Below the pieces are notes generated by a model that ran no database searches, was not told where the DNA came from, and worked only from the letters and a program-made list of their open reading frames with translations. Source: Flaveria trinervia (taxonomy: Eukaryota > Streptophyta > Magnoliopsida > Asterales > Asteraceae). Taken from it: 64,000 bases of DNA. A program made the position numbers and the translations under genes. Shown one piece after another: positions 1-11,105 of this stretch (position 1 is the stretch's first letter; each line of letters opens with the position of its first letter). The DNA is taken from NCBI GenBank assembly GCA_025506515.1, contig CM046452.1, forward strand, positions 39,279,518 to 39,343,517, given 5' to 3'.

Positions 1-2
1 TA

Positions 3-682
3 GGTCATTTGGATGTCCTTGCACCATCTTGAATACCAAAGATCAAATTGCCAAGTTTGCTGAGAAATCAGATGATGGACACTTTATTGGATACTCTTCC
101 CAAGCTAAGGCTTATAGAGTGTACAATCTCAGAACTAGAATTGTTGAAGTGTCAGTCAATGTGACTTTCAATGAACACGCACCCTGTGTTGCTGGTTTTG
201 GTCCAGATTGGTTATTTGATCTTGATTTAGTTACCAACTGTTTTAACAAATCTTGTGAGTATGTTTCAGGATCTGCAGAAAATTTAAATACAGGTGATCA
301 TGATCCAAGATTTGAGCTAGGAAGACCTTCAAGTCATATATCTTCAGCTCCAGTTGGAACTACTTCTGCAAATATGGTTTCTATGAGCACAATAATGACA
401 AACTCAGCTGATACATCTTGTATGCATTTATATTCCAGCTTAGAGGCTCTACAACGAGATAAGAACACCTTAACTATGGAAGACAATAATGGTGGTGGTG
501 ATAGTGACCAAGAATTTCTTGATGCTACTAACCACACCATTGATGAGAACATCAATGATGTCACACACTGCTTGGATCAAGTTTCACTTGAAAAGTGTGC
601 TGATGTGGTGGGAGAAACATCCATGCCAGATCTAAATTTCTATAGTTTATATCTTTCTCAACAACTTGCTATGATCCCTTAG
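3..682 (+). pseudogene. Element A integrase C-terminal part and linker
   Basis: This is the C-terminal tail of a copia integrase followed by the poorly conserved linker that leads into reverse transcriptase. The frame is open from base 3 (RSFGCPCTILNTKDQIAKF). GYSSQAKAYRVYN and the following R-IVEVSVNVTFNE correspond to the GKF-type end of copia integrases. From about residue 75 on it is Ser/Thr/Asn-rich, as is usual for the linker. The catalytic DDE core lies outside the window to the left. The frame stops at 680-682, but after the stop the same protein type goes on (NIIGDVVLGVKTR, 718-756), so the stop is a lesion and not a natural end. Confidence 0.8.
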
Positions 683-1869
683 CTTAGGATCCACAAGTCT
701 CACCCTACCACAAACATCATTGGAGATGTTGTCTTAGGGGTAAAGACAAGAGGACAAACCCATGAAGTAAATGTTTGTCTTCAATCTTGTTTTCTATCCT
801 AGATAGAGCCAAAGAAAGTTGATGAAGCTCTAAAGGATGGAAGTTGGGTTGAAGCTATGCAACAAGAGCTGCTTCAATTCGAAAGGCAAAAAGTTTGAAA
901 CCTTTGTCCTCTTCCTTTTGGGAAGACTACTATTGGAACCAAATGGGTGTTTAGGAACAAACAAGATGATAGAGGCATCATTATCAAGAACAAAGCTAGA
1001 CTGGCTGTTCAAGGATACACACAAGAAGGAGGGATTGACTACGCTGATGTCTTTGCTCCAGTGGCAAGATTAGAAGCTGTTAGGATATTCCTGGCATTTG
1101 CTGCATCCAAGAACTTCAAGGTCTTTCAACTTGATGTGAAGTGTGCCTTTTTGTATGGAGTGATAGATGAAGAGGTTTACGTCAAACAGCCACCTGGTTT
1201 TGTAGATGCTGATCATCCTGATTATATCTGCAAGCTTGACAAAGCTCTCTATGGGCTGCATCAGGCACCCAGGAAATGGTATGAGACACTATCTGAGTAT
1301 CTTTGTAAACATGGATACAGGAGAGGTACTATAGATGGAACTTTCTTCATCAAAGGACAAGGAAAAGACATATTGCTAGTTCAAGTATATGTGGATGACA
1401 TCATCTTTGGTTCAACTAATCCAAAGCTCTATAAAGACTTTGAGAAGCTGATGAAAGGCAGATTTCAAATGAGTGCCATGGGGAACTCATTTTCTTTCTG
1501 GGAATTCAAGTGAAGCAAGTTGAAGATGGCATCTTCATAAGTCAGTCAAAGTATGTTCAACACATACTTAAGAGGTTCACCATGATTGATTGTAAGATTG
1601 CTAAGACACCCATAGCTAGGAACCACTCCCTTGGTCCTGATCTTGAGGGGGAGTGTGCAGATGAGCACTTATACACGGCTATGATTGGGTCTCTTATGTA
1701 TCTTAGTTCTAGTAGGCCCGATATCATGTTTGCTACTTGCATCTGTGCAAGATATCAAGCCAACCCTAAGATGTCTCACCTTATCACTATTAAGAGGATT
1801 CTAAGATACCTCAAAAGTGCATCAACACTTGGTTTATGGTATCCCAAGAATCCTGACTTCAATCTGTAT
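683..1869 (+). pseudogene. Element A reverse transcriptase
   Basis: This is the copia reverse transcriptase that would copy element RNA into cDNA in cytoplasmic particles. Visible blocks, in order: EALKDGSWVEAMQQELLQF (RT entry, about 820-885), IGTKWVFRNKQDDRG (about 932-976), YADVFAPVARLEAVRIFLAF, QLDVKCAFLYG, the LDKALYGLHQAPRKWYETL thumb-side block, and the catalytic YVDD at 1388-1399, intact. Stops interrupt it near 802 and 897. A frameshift at about 1485-1500 turns SAMGELTFFLG-like sequence into SAMGNSFSFWEFK; the correct frame resumes at 1510 (ISQSKYVQHILKRF). QMSAMG after YVDDIIFGSTN is typical of the SIRE/Maximus lineage as I know it. Confidence 0.88.
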
Positions 1870-2321
1870 GCCTATACAGATAGTGATTATGGTGGTTGCA
1901 ATATGACTGCAAAGTCTACATTTGGGGAATGTCAATTTCTTGGTGGAAGGGTTGTCTTATGGCAATGCAAGAAACAATCCTGTGTCTCTGCATCAACTGC
2001 TGAAGATGAATACATTGCTGCTATGCTTAAGTACTTTGGATTCAAAATCAGATGCTGGACTATTGGTTAAACTTCAAGGAGACTCCCATTCACATAGACA
2101 ACAATAGTGCTATCTCAATCACAGAGAACCCAGTGCAGCACTCAAGGACAAAGCACATCAATATCAGGTATCATTTAATAAGAGATAACTATGAAAAGGG
2201 ATTAATTAAACTAGTCAAAGTTAACACAGATGAACAATATGTTGATCTGTTTACAAAAGCTTTTGATGAACAGAGATTTAAATATCTAATATCAGCTATT
2301 GGGATGATAAACTTTGAGTAA
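1870..2321 (+). pseudogene. Element A RNase H, end of pol
   Basis: This is the RNase H domain that removes the RNA strand from the RNA-DNA hybrid. YTDSDYGGCNM carries the first catalytic Asp, SASTAEDEYIAA the Glu/Asp region, and TKHINIRYHLIRD plus DLFTKAFDEQRFKYL form the conserved end. A small deletion near 2022-2028 removes part of the AASCCSQVLW-type block and shifts the frame. The right frame is recovered from about 2030 and ends at the natural stop TAA 2319-2321 (IGMINFE). Confidence 0.85.
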
Positions 2322-2547
2322 GCTTTTCTTAAAACTAATTCTTATTATTTCTTAAAAATTATGTGTGTCCTAAGTTGTCCAGTTCATCATTTTCATAAGC
2401 CCATGTTTTCTTTGGATGAAAATTTCTTTTTCAAGACTTTCCTTAGATTTTTTGAAAATTTCTGATACTTTGGAAGTTATGCTTTTAACTTCGAAAGCAA
2501 ATCATGCCTTCAAAATAAATAATTGTCTAAGAAATTTAACTTTGGAA
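2322..2547 (+). repeat. Element A pol-aORF spacer, left part
   Basis: This is an AT-rich non-coding stretch after pol. It holds degenerate copies of the family motif: CTTTGGAAG (about 2470), CTTCGAAAGC (about 2490) and CTTTGGAA at the very end, where element B was inserted. The spacer continues at 10638. Confidence 0.65.
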
Positions 2548-3480
2548 TGTTGGATCTTGTATGCCCAAGACACATACAAGATTGATGTGGTTAGTACGTT
2601 ATGATCCAAGTCGGGTCATACCCAATAACAAGCTAAACAAACACAAATAAATGTTTATTTGTTGATGAGATCATACAAATAAACATTGACACCAATTTAG
2701 AAAAATGGGTTTTCTAAAACATTGCTTTGTAATACAACAATACTATATGGATAGTTTGTTCATGAGATATTATTTGTTTCATTATTTAAGTTGGTTAAAT
2801 AATAACAAATAAAAGTGTTTTATTTTTACAAAATTAAAAGAGGTTTTAATATTATAAAGTTAAGGGTTAAGAGAGTAAATTGTGTAAAACAAAAATGGGG
2901 GAAAACCCATTTTGACACACCTTTCGGCTGCCCAAAAGGGGCCATTGGGACCAGCCTTTTGCCTTGGTCTTTGAGTGTGGTTCTCCTCTCTTACACTCCA
3001 TCATTCATTCACACTTTTCTCTGAAACATTACAAACAAAAGAACCTCCAAAACCCAAGGCTAATTTCGGATTTTGGAAGCTGAAAAAGGGGCTGAAAATT
3101 TCGGTTTTGGAGGAGCTATAGAAGAGCTATCTTTGGTGTTGCATCCTAACAAGCAAGGTGTGTGAAGGGCTTGTGGGTATCACTTTTGAGGCCTTCTCCT
3201 TTGAAGGCTAGACACATTGAAGAACATCATCATCTACCTATTTTCATCTACAACATCTTGTTCTAGGAAGGTTGATTCTATGAACACCCTATGGTTGTTT
3301 TGATTTGCTTGATAGTACACTATTTCACATATGATTATGATCCTAATTCTTGAGTTTTGTTTGTGGTTTAATATGGCACAAATTTTCAGATTATAAACCA
3401 TATCTTAAACCTCTTATTCCGCTGCGTTTTCTAAGTTTAAAAGGTTAAACTAAGTGTTTTACATGTGACAAAACTCAACA
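2548..3480 (+). repeat. Element B 5' LTR
   Basis: This is a direct repeat of 933 bp matching 9706-10637. It starts TGTTGGATCTTGTATGCC and ends CTCAACA, the TG...CA ends of LTRs, and is followed after one base by the primer site. An inverted pair sits at the start (CTTGTATG ... CATACAAG, 2556-2581). I see no strong TATA box. Confidence 0.93.
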
Positions 3481-3481
3481 A

Positions 3482-3495
3482 TGGCATCTAGAGCC
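3482..3495 (+). other. Element B primer binding site
   Basis: TGGCATCTAGAGCC directly follows the 5' LTR. It is a slightly altered form of TGGTATCAGAGCC, the complement of the 3' end of plant initiator Met tRNA, used to prime minus-strand synthesis. One substitution and one extra base separate it from the usual site. Confidence 0.8.
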
Positions 3496-4928
3496 GGTTA
3501 TGGGGAATGTATGCTTCAAAAGGTCTTGGAAAGTTAGTTTTCATTGACCTTTTCAATCCATTAGGGGCTGTTTTGTTGTGGGTGTTTGAATCCCTTATGT
3601 CTCAAGGTTTGATCTTACATGCTTTAGTATAAACCTTGAAAGAATTATGTCAAATGGTTGATTATGTTGTTTGGACAACCTTAAAGTTTTAGTTTATGTT
3701 GGCTGAAACTTTAGGGCTGAAATAAGGGATTCTTGTTGTTCTTGGATGTTGAATGTGTTCATATTATGGTGCATAACACAGCCTTGGCCTTTTGTGTTTG
3801 GTTTTGGTTGATTGTTGTATGTCATGTTGGTTTTGTTCCTTGTAAGGGTTGTAATTTGTGTTTTGTATCTTGGGTTGTAATTTATTTATTCATTTGGTTA
3901 TGTAATAAATAGTTTAGGTGCATTACTTTTATTAGAAAAATTGTATTAGGATATGATTTTGTAAAAGAAGATGCGCAAGATGAAGGCTCAAAGAAAGACA
4001 CAAAAGACATGGACACTTGAAGCATTTGGATGTGGTTTCAAGTGGGAGTTCATGGACGCATTTTGATGTGTCATCTCACCCTTAGGAAAGACCTTATGAC
4101 AACACTTGTGATGGAAAACAAGTGTGGTCAACTTAGTGGCTATGGTTATGCACTCATGTTTATATATTTATGCTTGTTTGGATGTTTGTTGTTTGATTGT
4201 TTGGTTGATATTTGGATATGCATTACAAACTTATTAACAGACTTAACAAGCTGAAAATTTGATGGTTCTTAATCATTAAGTGGTTAATAAAAGGTTATTA
4301 AAAGGATTAATGGTTTTAATAAAAGAGGTTTTATTAAAAGTGAACCATAGGGTACCTTGTATTTGAAAGCATGCAAATATAAGGTACATAGAGTTTCCTA
4401 AACTAAGATTATGAAAACTTAAATTCCCTTTAAACAAGTTCAACACCATCCTTTTTCACAACACTTGAGTCATTTGGAAACTCATAATGGGATAAAGGTC
4501 ACCTAACCATTTTCAGGGAATTTGTGACTTGAGGTGGGGATACCATATTTGTGGGATAAAGGTCACCTAACCACTTATGTTGGAAAACTCACATGTGTGT
4601 GCAAGTAGGGTAACTTGATTTTCAAACCATGTTAAATGGATCACCTACAATATGGTTTACAAAGGTGTTATTGGGATACACATGTAGACTATACATATGA
4701 TGTCTTAAAGTCGATCCCATACCTCTAGAAGCTGCAAAGGGTTGCAATTGTCAAAACGTTGACTACCTTGTTAATTTAAATAATGGGATAAAGGTCACCT
4801 TACCACTATTTAAATGTAATGTTGGATTCCAGAATTTTAAAATTGCGTACGACACTTAAAAGAGGCTTTAATTATTAAAATTTGACAATATCAAAAATTC
4901 TAAAATTGAACTTTGTTAAATTTTGTAG
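3496..4928 (+). other. Element B untranslated leader
   Basis: This is 1.4 kb between primer site and gag start, AT-rich, without a coding frame I can support. It contains three near-identical copies of a 21-base segment beginning GGGATAAAGGTCACC at 4489, 4553 and 4785. Long leaders are common in the BARE1/Angela type. Confidence 0.7.
4489..4805 (+). repeat. Three dispersed copies of GGGATAAAGGTCACCTAACC in the element B leader
   Basis: Copies begin at 4489, 4553 and 4785. The third reads CACCTTACC instead of CACCTAACC. The spacing is unequal (64 and 232 bases), so they are not a simple tandem array. Confidence 0.75.
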
Positions 4929-5835
4929 ATGGCCACGAATGACAATGAAAATAATGATAACCCGTCCGCTCAATCACTAGCACTAAGGACCATTCTCCAA
5001 ACCGAGCGTCTAAACCATAATAACTTTATTGATTGGTTTCGAAACTTGAGAATTGTTCTCAAGCAAGAGAAACGATCATACATTTTAGACGATCCAATTC
5101 CCGATCAACCTAGTGAGGATGATGAGGAGGCCTATAATAATTGGGTAAAATATACTGAGGACTCGGTCCAAGTGTCTTGCCTTATGTTGGCAAGTATGAC
5201 TCCAGATCTCCAAAAGGAGTATGAACATCATGGAGCGTATGACATGACAACCCAGTTGAAGGAAACGTTCCAACAACAAGCACGGGTTGAGCGCTTCGAA
5301 ATGGTTCGAGCACTCCATGCGTGTCGTATGGACGACACCCAACCTGTTTCATCTTATGTACTTAAGATGAACAGCCACATTGACCCCCTCGAAAGGCTGA
5401 ATTGTCCCGTCTCGAAAGAGTTGGCTACGGATTTGATCCTCAACTCTTTGTCAAAAAGGTTTGACAATTTTGTCATGAATTATAACATGAACGGGTGGGA
5501 CAAGAACATAAGTAAGCTTCACTCTATGCTGAAAACTGCCAAGGCGGCCATGGGTAAAAGGGTTTTACCCGTTCTCACCATCAATGAAGGTGGGAAGAAG
5601 AAGAGGCCTCACCCCGCACCCAAGGCAAATGTTGCCAAGGTTAAAGGGCACATTAGGGGAAAGGGAAAGGGAGTTGTAAGAGCACCACCACCAAAACCAG
5701 CAGAGAAGAAGGAAAAGGTTGCTTCAAATGACCCACGCTTTAAGTGTGGGGAGATTGGGCATTAGGCAAGAAATTGCCCAGTCCATCTCAAAGAGTTGCA
5801 AGCAAAGAGGGATGCCGGGCAATCCTCAGGTACAA
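4929..5835 (+). pseudogene. Element B gag polyprotein
   Basis: This is the capsid/nucleocapsid precursor that forms the retrotransposon particle. ATG 4929 opens 278 codons: a UBN2/gag-type region (RLNHNNFIDWFRNLRIVLKQ near residue 28; later HACRMDDTQPVSSYVLKM and LNSLSKRFDNFVMNYNMN), then a basic, Lys/Pro-rich stretch, then the zinc knuckle. The knuckle is damaged: where CxxC-GH-C is expected the sequence reads RFKCGEIGH, stop, ARNCP. The first Cys is Arg, and a Trp-to-stop change (TAG, 5763-5765) ends the frame. The same frame then continues into protease, as expected for a single gag-pol frame. Confidence 0.88.
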
Positions 5836-6066
5836 TTTTCATGATCCATATTGGTCTAAATTTATTATCCTCTAACACATGGGTATTGGACACCGGATGT
5901 GGAACTCATATTTGCAACTTATTGCAGGGGTTCAAAAGAAGCAAGGACTTCAAGAAAAGGGATGTGAGCCTCTACATGGGGAATGGGGCAAAGGTTCAAG
6001 TTGAAGGCCGAGAGGACTACATCTTGAAGCTTCCAAAATGGTTTAGAAGTAATTTTCAACAATATT
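5836..6066 (+). pseudogene. Element B aspartic protease
   Basis: This is the protease that cleaves the gag-pol polyprotein. LSSNTWVLDTGCGTHICN (about 5865-5920) carries the DTG active-site triad after a Trp, as in copia proteases. MGNGAKVQVEGREDYILKLP follows. A frameshift at about 6040-6066 breaks it before the NNILYAPSLTRNIISV block, which is in another frame from 6067. Confidence 0.82.
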
Positions 6067-7137
6067 TTGTATGCTCCTAGTTTGACTAGGAACATTATTT
6101 CTGTTGCCGAATTAAGAAAATATGGGTATGTTTTTTCATTTATTGAGAATGAAATTCATGTTTCTTTAAATGGCACGTTTTATTTTAAAGCTAATCCGAT
6201 TAATGGTATTTACGAATTGGTTCGTGAAAACACACTATTTGATAGCTCATTGTACCAAACCACCACTAAGAAACTCAAATTGGATTTCAGTGATACCTAT
6301 CTTTGGCATTGCCGTCTTGGTCATATAAACAAGAAGCGCATACAATCACTTCAAAAGAACGGTCTTTTAAAAGCAAATGAATATGATTCATTCGATGTAT
6401 GTGAATCTTGTTTACAAGGTAAAATAACTAAGGCACCTTTTAGCGGCAAGTCCGAACGGGGAAAAGCTTTATTAGGCATCATACATTCGGATGTATGTGG
6501 TCCCTTTAAGCCAATGACTAGGTACCATGAAAGTTACTTCATTACCTTTACCGATGACTATTGTCGATATTGTTATGTGTACTTGTTAAGACACAAAGAT
6601 GAAGCTTTTGAAATGTTCAAAATCTTCCAAAATGAAGTAGAAAATCAACTCAATAAGAAAATAAAAATTCTCCGCACCGATAGAGGAGGTGAATACCTTA
6701 GTGATGCTTTTAGAGATCATCTTAGAAGTTGTGGTATTGTCTCACAAGTATCTCCACCTGGAACACCACAACATAATGGTGTGTCCGAGAGGAGAAATCG
6801 AACTCCATTAGATATGGTTTGATCTATGATGGCTAGAAGCTCACTGCCTCTATCATTTTGGGGTTTTGCTTTGCTCTCTACGGCCCGTATTTTCAGTATG
6901 GCCCCAACCAAGAAAGTGGAAACGACACCTTTTGAAATATGGCATGGAAGAGTTCCATCATTGTCATATTTAAAGGTATGGGGTTGTGAGGCTTATGTTA
7001 AGACTCCCACCTCAAACAAGTTAGAAAGTCATTCCACTAAGTGTATCTTCATTGGATATCCCAGAGATTCTATGGGATATTATTTCTATGATCCATTAGA
7101 ACAAAATGAGTTTTTGCCAAGAAGGCTGAGTTCTTAG
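6067..7137 (+). pseudogene. Element B integrase
   Basis: This integrase would insert the cDNA into the genome. The zinc-binding N-terminus is LWHCRLGHINKKRI (two His) and CESCLQGK (two Cys). The core has IHSDVCGPFKP (first Asp), LRTDRGGEYLSD (second Asp) and HNGVSERRNRT (Glu), so all three catalytic acids are present. A stop at 6820-6822 replaces the Arg usually found there (CGA to TGA). The same frame goes on at 6826 (MMARSSLPLSFWGFALLSTA) through the GYEAYVK-like block to 7137, where a frameshift ends it. Confidence 0.88.
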
Positions 7138-8430
7138 AAGCTAAGTTCCTTACGGAAGGAACTAGCAGTAGAACTGTGGATCTTGAGGAGGGTCAAGAAC
7201 CACAAACCAATACACGTTTGGTTCACACTAGCACTCATCATGAGGATGTTGAGAATGATCAAGTGGTTGATCAATATACACAAAACGTTCGCAGATCTGG
7301 TAGAATTAGTAATCCACCTGAAAGATATGGATTGTTCGTAGATGGATGCTATGTGGTAGATTTCAATAAACCAACAACCTAACATGATGCAATGTCCAAT
7401 TTGGATTGTGACAAATGGCTTGAAGCCATGAACATAAAGATGCAATCCATGCTTGGTTGAACCACCTCTTAACTCCAAGATAGTTGGAAGTAAGTGGGTT
7501 TCCAAGAAGAAAACCAATATGCATGAAAACTTGGATACTTATAAAGCTAGACTTGTAGCAAAAGGTTTCACTAAAACTCAATGGTTGATTATGAGGAGAC
7601 TTTCTCACCAGTTGCAATGCTGAAGTCTATTAGGATATTATTTGCCATAGCCGCTCATTATGATTATGAGATTTGGCAAATGGACGTCAAAACCGCTTTT
7701 CTAAATGGATATCTTGAGGAAGATGTCTATATGGTTTGGCCTGAAGGTTTTGTCAACTCAAAACATCCTAACAAAGTATGCAAGTTAAGGAAATCAATCT
7801 ATGGATAGAAGCAAGCATCAAGAAGTTGGAATCACCGTTTTGATGAAGAGATAACCAAATTTGGGTTCATCAAAAACACTGATGAAGCATGTGTATATAA
7901 GAAGGCTAGTGGGAGCATCACCATTTTCTTAGTATTGTATGTCCATGACATCCTACTATTTGGAAATGACATTCCAACCATGGAAGGTGTAAAAACCTGG
8001 CTTGGAAGCTTTTTCTCCATTAAGGATCTTGGTGAAGCCGCCTATATTTTAGGAATAAAGATCTATAGGGATAGATCAAGGCGGTTGATAGGTTTGAATC
8101 AAAGTGCATACATTGATAAGATCTTGAAAACGTTCAAGATGGAGAACTCTAAGAAAGGTACCGTACCTATTCAAAGAGGAACAATGTTAAGTAAGACTCA
8201 ATGTCCAAGCTCAAAGGATGAGCAAGACAAAATGAAGGGAATCTCGTATGCGTCTGCTATAGGATCCATTATGTATGCAATGATATGCACTAGGCCGGAC
8301 GTGTCATGCGCTTTGAGCATGACAAGCCGATACCAACAAAATCCAGGAAGCAGTCATTGGATGGCTGTTAAGAACATACTTAAGTACCTAAAGAGGACTA
8401 AAGATATGTTCCTAATCTATGGATCTAGTG
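7138..8430 (+). pseudogene. Element B reverse transcriptase
   Basis: This is a copia RT in several pieces. After a linker (RRSGRISNPPERYGLFV, 7293-7343) come damaged RT entry blocks around 7390-7580 in shifting frames. They are followed by DYEETFSPVAMLKSIRILFA and QMDVKTAFLNGYLEEDVYM (7587-7735). A stop at 7807-7809 cuts the LRKSIYG-KQA block (Leu/Gln to TAG). The catalytic YVDD reads YVHD at 7938-7949, an active-site loss. The rest (WLGSFFSIKDLGEAAYILGI; SYASAIGSIMYAMICTRPDV) is open in 7935-8675. Confidence 0.87.
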
Positions 8431-8929
8431 AACAAGATCTCGTAGTAAAAGGTTACACGGATGCGAGTTTCCAAACTGATCGGAATGATTCACGATCACA
8501 ATCGGGGTACATTTTCATCTTGAATGGAGGAGCAATCTCTTGGAAGAGCTCTAAGCAAGATGTGGTGGCATTATCAACTACAGAGTCAGAATACATTGCC
8601 GTTTCATTCGCAGCTCAGGAAGCTGCATGGTTAAAGAAGTTCATTGCCGATCTAGGGGTGGTCCCTTCCATTTAGGACCCCCTAGAAATTCTTTGTGAGA
8701 ACGAGGGTGCGATTTCTCAATTCAAGGAACCTCGTGCACATCAGAAGACAAGGCACATTGAATGGAGATTCAACTACATAAGGGATGAAGTTGAAAAGGG
8801 AAAGATATGTATTCACAAAGTTCACATGGATCAAAACATTGCGGATCCGCTCATGAAGCTTCTTGAAAAGGCAAAGCATGAAAGTCATGTTTGTGCCATG
8901 GGGCTTCAATATTCAAGTGACTGGATTTG
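8431..8929 (+). pseudogene. Element B RNase H, end of pol
   Basis: VVKGYTDASFQTDRND holds the first catalytic Asp, ALSTTESEYIAVS the Glu. The frame stops at 8673-8675 (VPSI), but the family continues after it in the same frame: ENEGAISQFKEPRAHQKTRH, then HIEWRFNYIRDEV and DQNIADPLMK, to a stop near 8929. Confidence 0.85.
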
Positions 8930-9690
8930 ATCTTTTATTTCTGTAATGAGATATTGTAACCCTTTATTACTTGAATGAATTATTCCGTTATAATGATTGA
9001 CCTAATATTCCTATTTTGCATGTTTAAAATCCATGAGTAAAGTATTTACTCAGAATGTCCATAGTTATTCATACTTCTGGGAACAAGCATGAAGGTAATG
9101 CTATTATGAACTTGGATTGGTAGGCATTCATATAGATGAATGTAGAGCAAAAGGTTGCTGCCAAAGTTCATAGATATTTGTGGGATGCAAATATTGGACT
9201 GACCTGCATCTCAAATATTACTACATAGAATCTTCCTAATTGATCATAAGTAATTTTGAGTAAAGGAGAACATCATTTGATATCCTTTGACCTGAGATAC
9301 ATATTGGGTCTTGATATTTACCGAATATTATACTTTGACTTATCTCTTCGCTGTTCTGAAACATGGCAGTACATAAGTCTCAGTTCAGGTATGATATAAG
9401 GTAATTGTGAGAGACATATGTTGTCAAGATGGGATTTGTCCCTCTTATTCGTTGAGAGTAAGATATCTAAGGCCTGATAAAGTTAAATCAACGGAGAATG
9501 ATCACTCTATGTCTCTAGGATTTAACATGATATCTGCGACAAAAGGATAGATGATTGATTCACATAAAATCTTTCAAGTTTGGTACTTGAAGGGGATGAT
9601 GTTATTGAATGATAGTTAGTCATATGTATTAAAGGTAGTGAACCGTTGTTAGGTGGTATTTACTGCTGGCATCAATCTTTTATAAATCTT
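8930..9690 (+). other. Element B 3' untranslated part
   Basis: This is 760 bases between the end of pol and the polypurine tract, AT-rich, with no coding frame of note. It ends with a purine run at about 9693-9705 (CAAGTGGGAGAA) directly before the 3' LTR; that run is the likely plus-strand primer. Confidence 0.7.
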
Positions 9691-9705
9691 GTGCAAGTGG
9701 GAGAA

Positions 9706-10637
9706 TGTTGGATCTTGTATGCCCAAGACACATACAAGATTGATATGGTTAGTACGTTATGATCCATGTCGCGTCATACCCAATAACAAGCTAAACAAAC
9801 ACCAATAAATGTTTATTTGTTGATGAGATCATACAAATACACATTGACACCAATTTAGAAAAATGGGTTTTCTAAAACATTGCTTTGTAATACAACAATA
9901 CTATATGGATAGTTTTTTCATGAGATATTATTTGTTTCATTATTTAAGTTGGTTAAATAATAACAAATAAAAGTTTGTTATTGTTATAAAATTAAAAGTG
10001 GTTTTAGTTTTATAAAGTTAAGGGTTAATAGAGTAAATTGTGTAAAACAATAATAGGGGAAAACCATTTTGACACACCTTTCGGCTGCCCAAAAGGGGCC
10101 ATTGGGACCAGCCTTTTGCCTTGGTCTTTAAGTGTGGTTCTCCTCTCTTACACTCCATCATTCATTCACTTTTTTCTCTGAAACATTACAAGAAAAAAAA
10201 CCTCCAAAAATCAGGGCTAATTTCGGATTTTGGAAGCTGAAAAGGGGGCTGAAAATTTCGGTTTTGGATGAGCTATAGAAGAGCTATCTTTGGTGTTGCA
10301 TCCTAACAAGCAAGGTGTTTGAAGGGCTTGTGGGTATCACTTCTTGAGGCCTTCTCCTTTGAAGGCTAGACACATTCAAGAACATCATCATCTACCTATA
10401 TTCATCTACAACATCTTGTTCTAGAAAGGTTGATTCTATGAACACCCTATGGTTGTTTTGATTTGTTTGATAGCACACTATTTCACATATGATTATGATC
10501 CCCATTCTTGAGTTTTGTTTGTGGTTTAATATGGCAAAATTTTCAGATTATAAACCATATCTTAAACCTCTTATTCCGCTGTGTTTTCTAAGTGTAAAAG
10601 GTTAAACTAATTGCTTTACATGTGAGAAAACTCAACA
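9706..10637 (+). repeat. Element B 3' LTR
   Basis: This is a 932-bp direct repeat of 2548-3480, from TGTTGGATC to CTCAACA, followed by CGGAA, the partner of TGGAA at 2543-2547. It has scattered substitutions and small indels relative to the 5' copy. Confidence 0.93.
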
Positions 10638-11105
10638 CGGAAGAGCTTTCAGATTTATCTCCCGAAGCTTAAATACTTGTCTCAGGCACTTACTTATTTT
10701 CAAGGACCATTTACTTCTGAAGCAAAATGAACTCTTGGAAGCTTTGTTGTTTTATATACAAAGCACTCATGTTTTAATTTCTCTTCCAAAGCAAAATTCT
10801 CAAAACTCTCGGAAATTCTTCCGAAGTCATTTTAGCTTCGGAAGCTTTTTAATTAAAACTTCCAAATATAATTAACCTTTGGAAGCTTTTTGACTTCCAA
10901 GAAAACTACTTTTTTATAGGAGGGACCGAGATCCGGATTTCAAAGATTATACTCTTTCATTAAACTTTATCTGAAATCCTTCTCACATATAAACCCAAAG
11001 GTTTCCCCCTCTTTCTATTATCTGCTCTTCCTTCGAACCTAAAACCTCAAATTTCTCTCTGAAATTTCTTTATCTCTTCTTTCTTCATCCTTAAGCTACT
11101 TCAAA
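10638..11105 (+). repeat. Element A pol-aORF spacer, right part, with TTCGGAA inverted repeats
   Basis: This continues 2322-2547. It contains many copies of the CTTCSGAAG motif in both orientations. The clearest is the 13-base inverted repeat AGCTTCGGAAGCT at 10834-10846 (six-base arms, one central base). Others are TTCCGAAG at about 10818, CTTTGGAAGC at about 10880 and GACTTCCAAG at about 10897. From 10920 the motif stops and a CT-rich stretch leads to the aORF start. Confidence 0.75.

Larger units (their letters stand above)
2548..10637 (+). mobile_element. Element B: complete copia retrotransposon, BARE1/Angela-like
   Basis: This is a full-length copia of about 8.1 kb with two LTRs (2548-3480 and 9706-10637), primer site, long leader, gag, protease, integrase, RT, RNase H, a 0.78-kb 3' untranslated part and a polypurine tract. 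It is flanked by TGGAA (2543-2547) and CGGAA (10638-10642), a 5-bp target duplication with one C-to-T type change. The LTRs differ by about five substitutions in the first 150 bp, so it is not new. Pol blocks such as SYASAIGSIMYA and KYLKRTKDMFLIYG resemble the BARE1/Angela group as I remember it, unlike the SIRE-type elements around it. It has no aORF. Several stops and frameshifts make it non-autonomous. Confidence 0.93.

Noticed and set aside
2815..3024. Short frames in element B's LTR and leader (also 4030-4254)
   Set aside because: They lie in an LTR and in an untranslated leader; the 3' LTR copy does not keep the frame cleanly.
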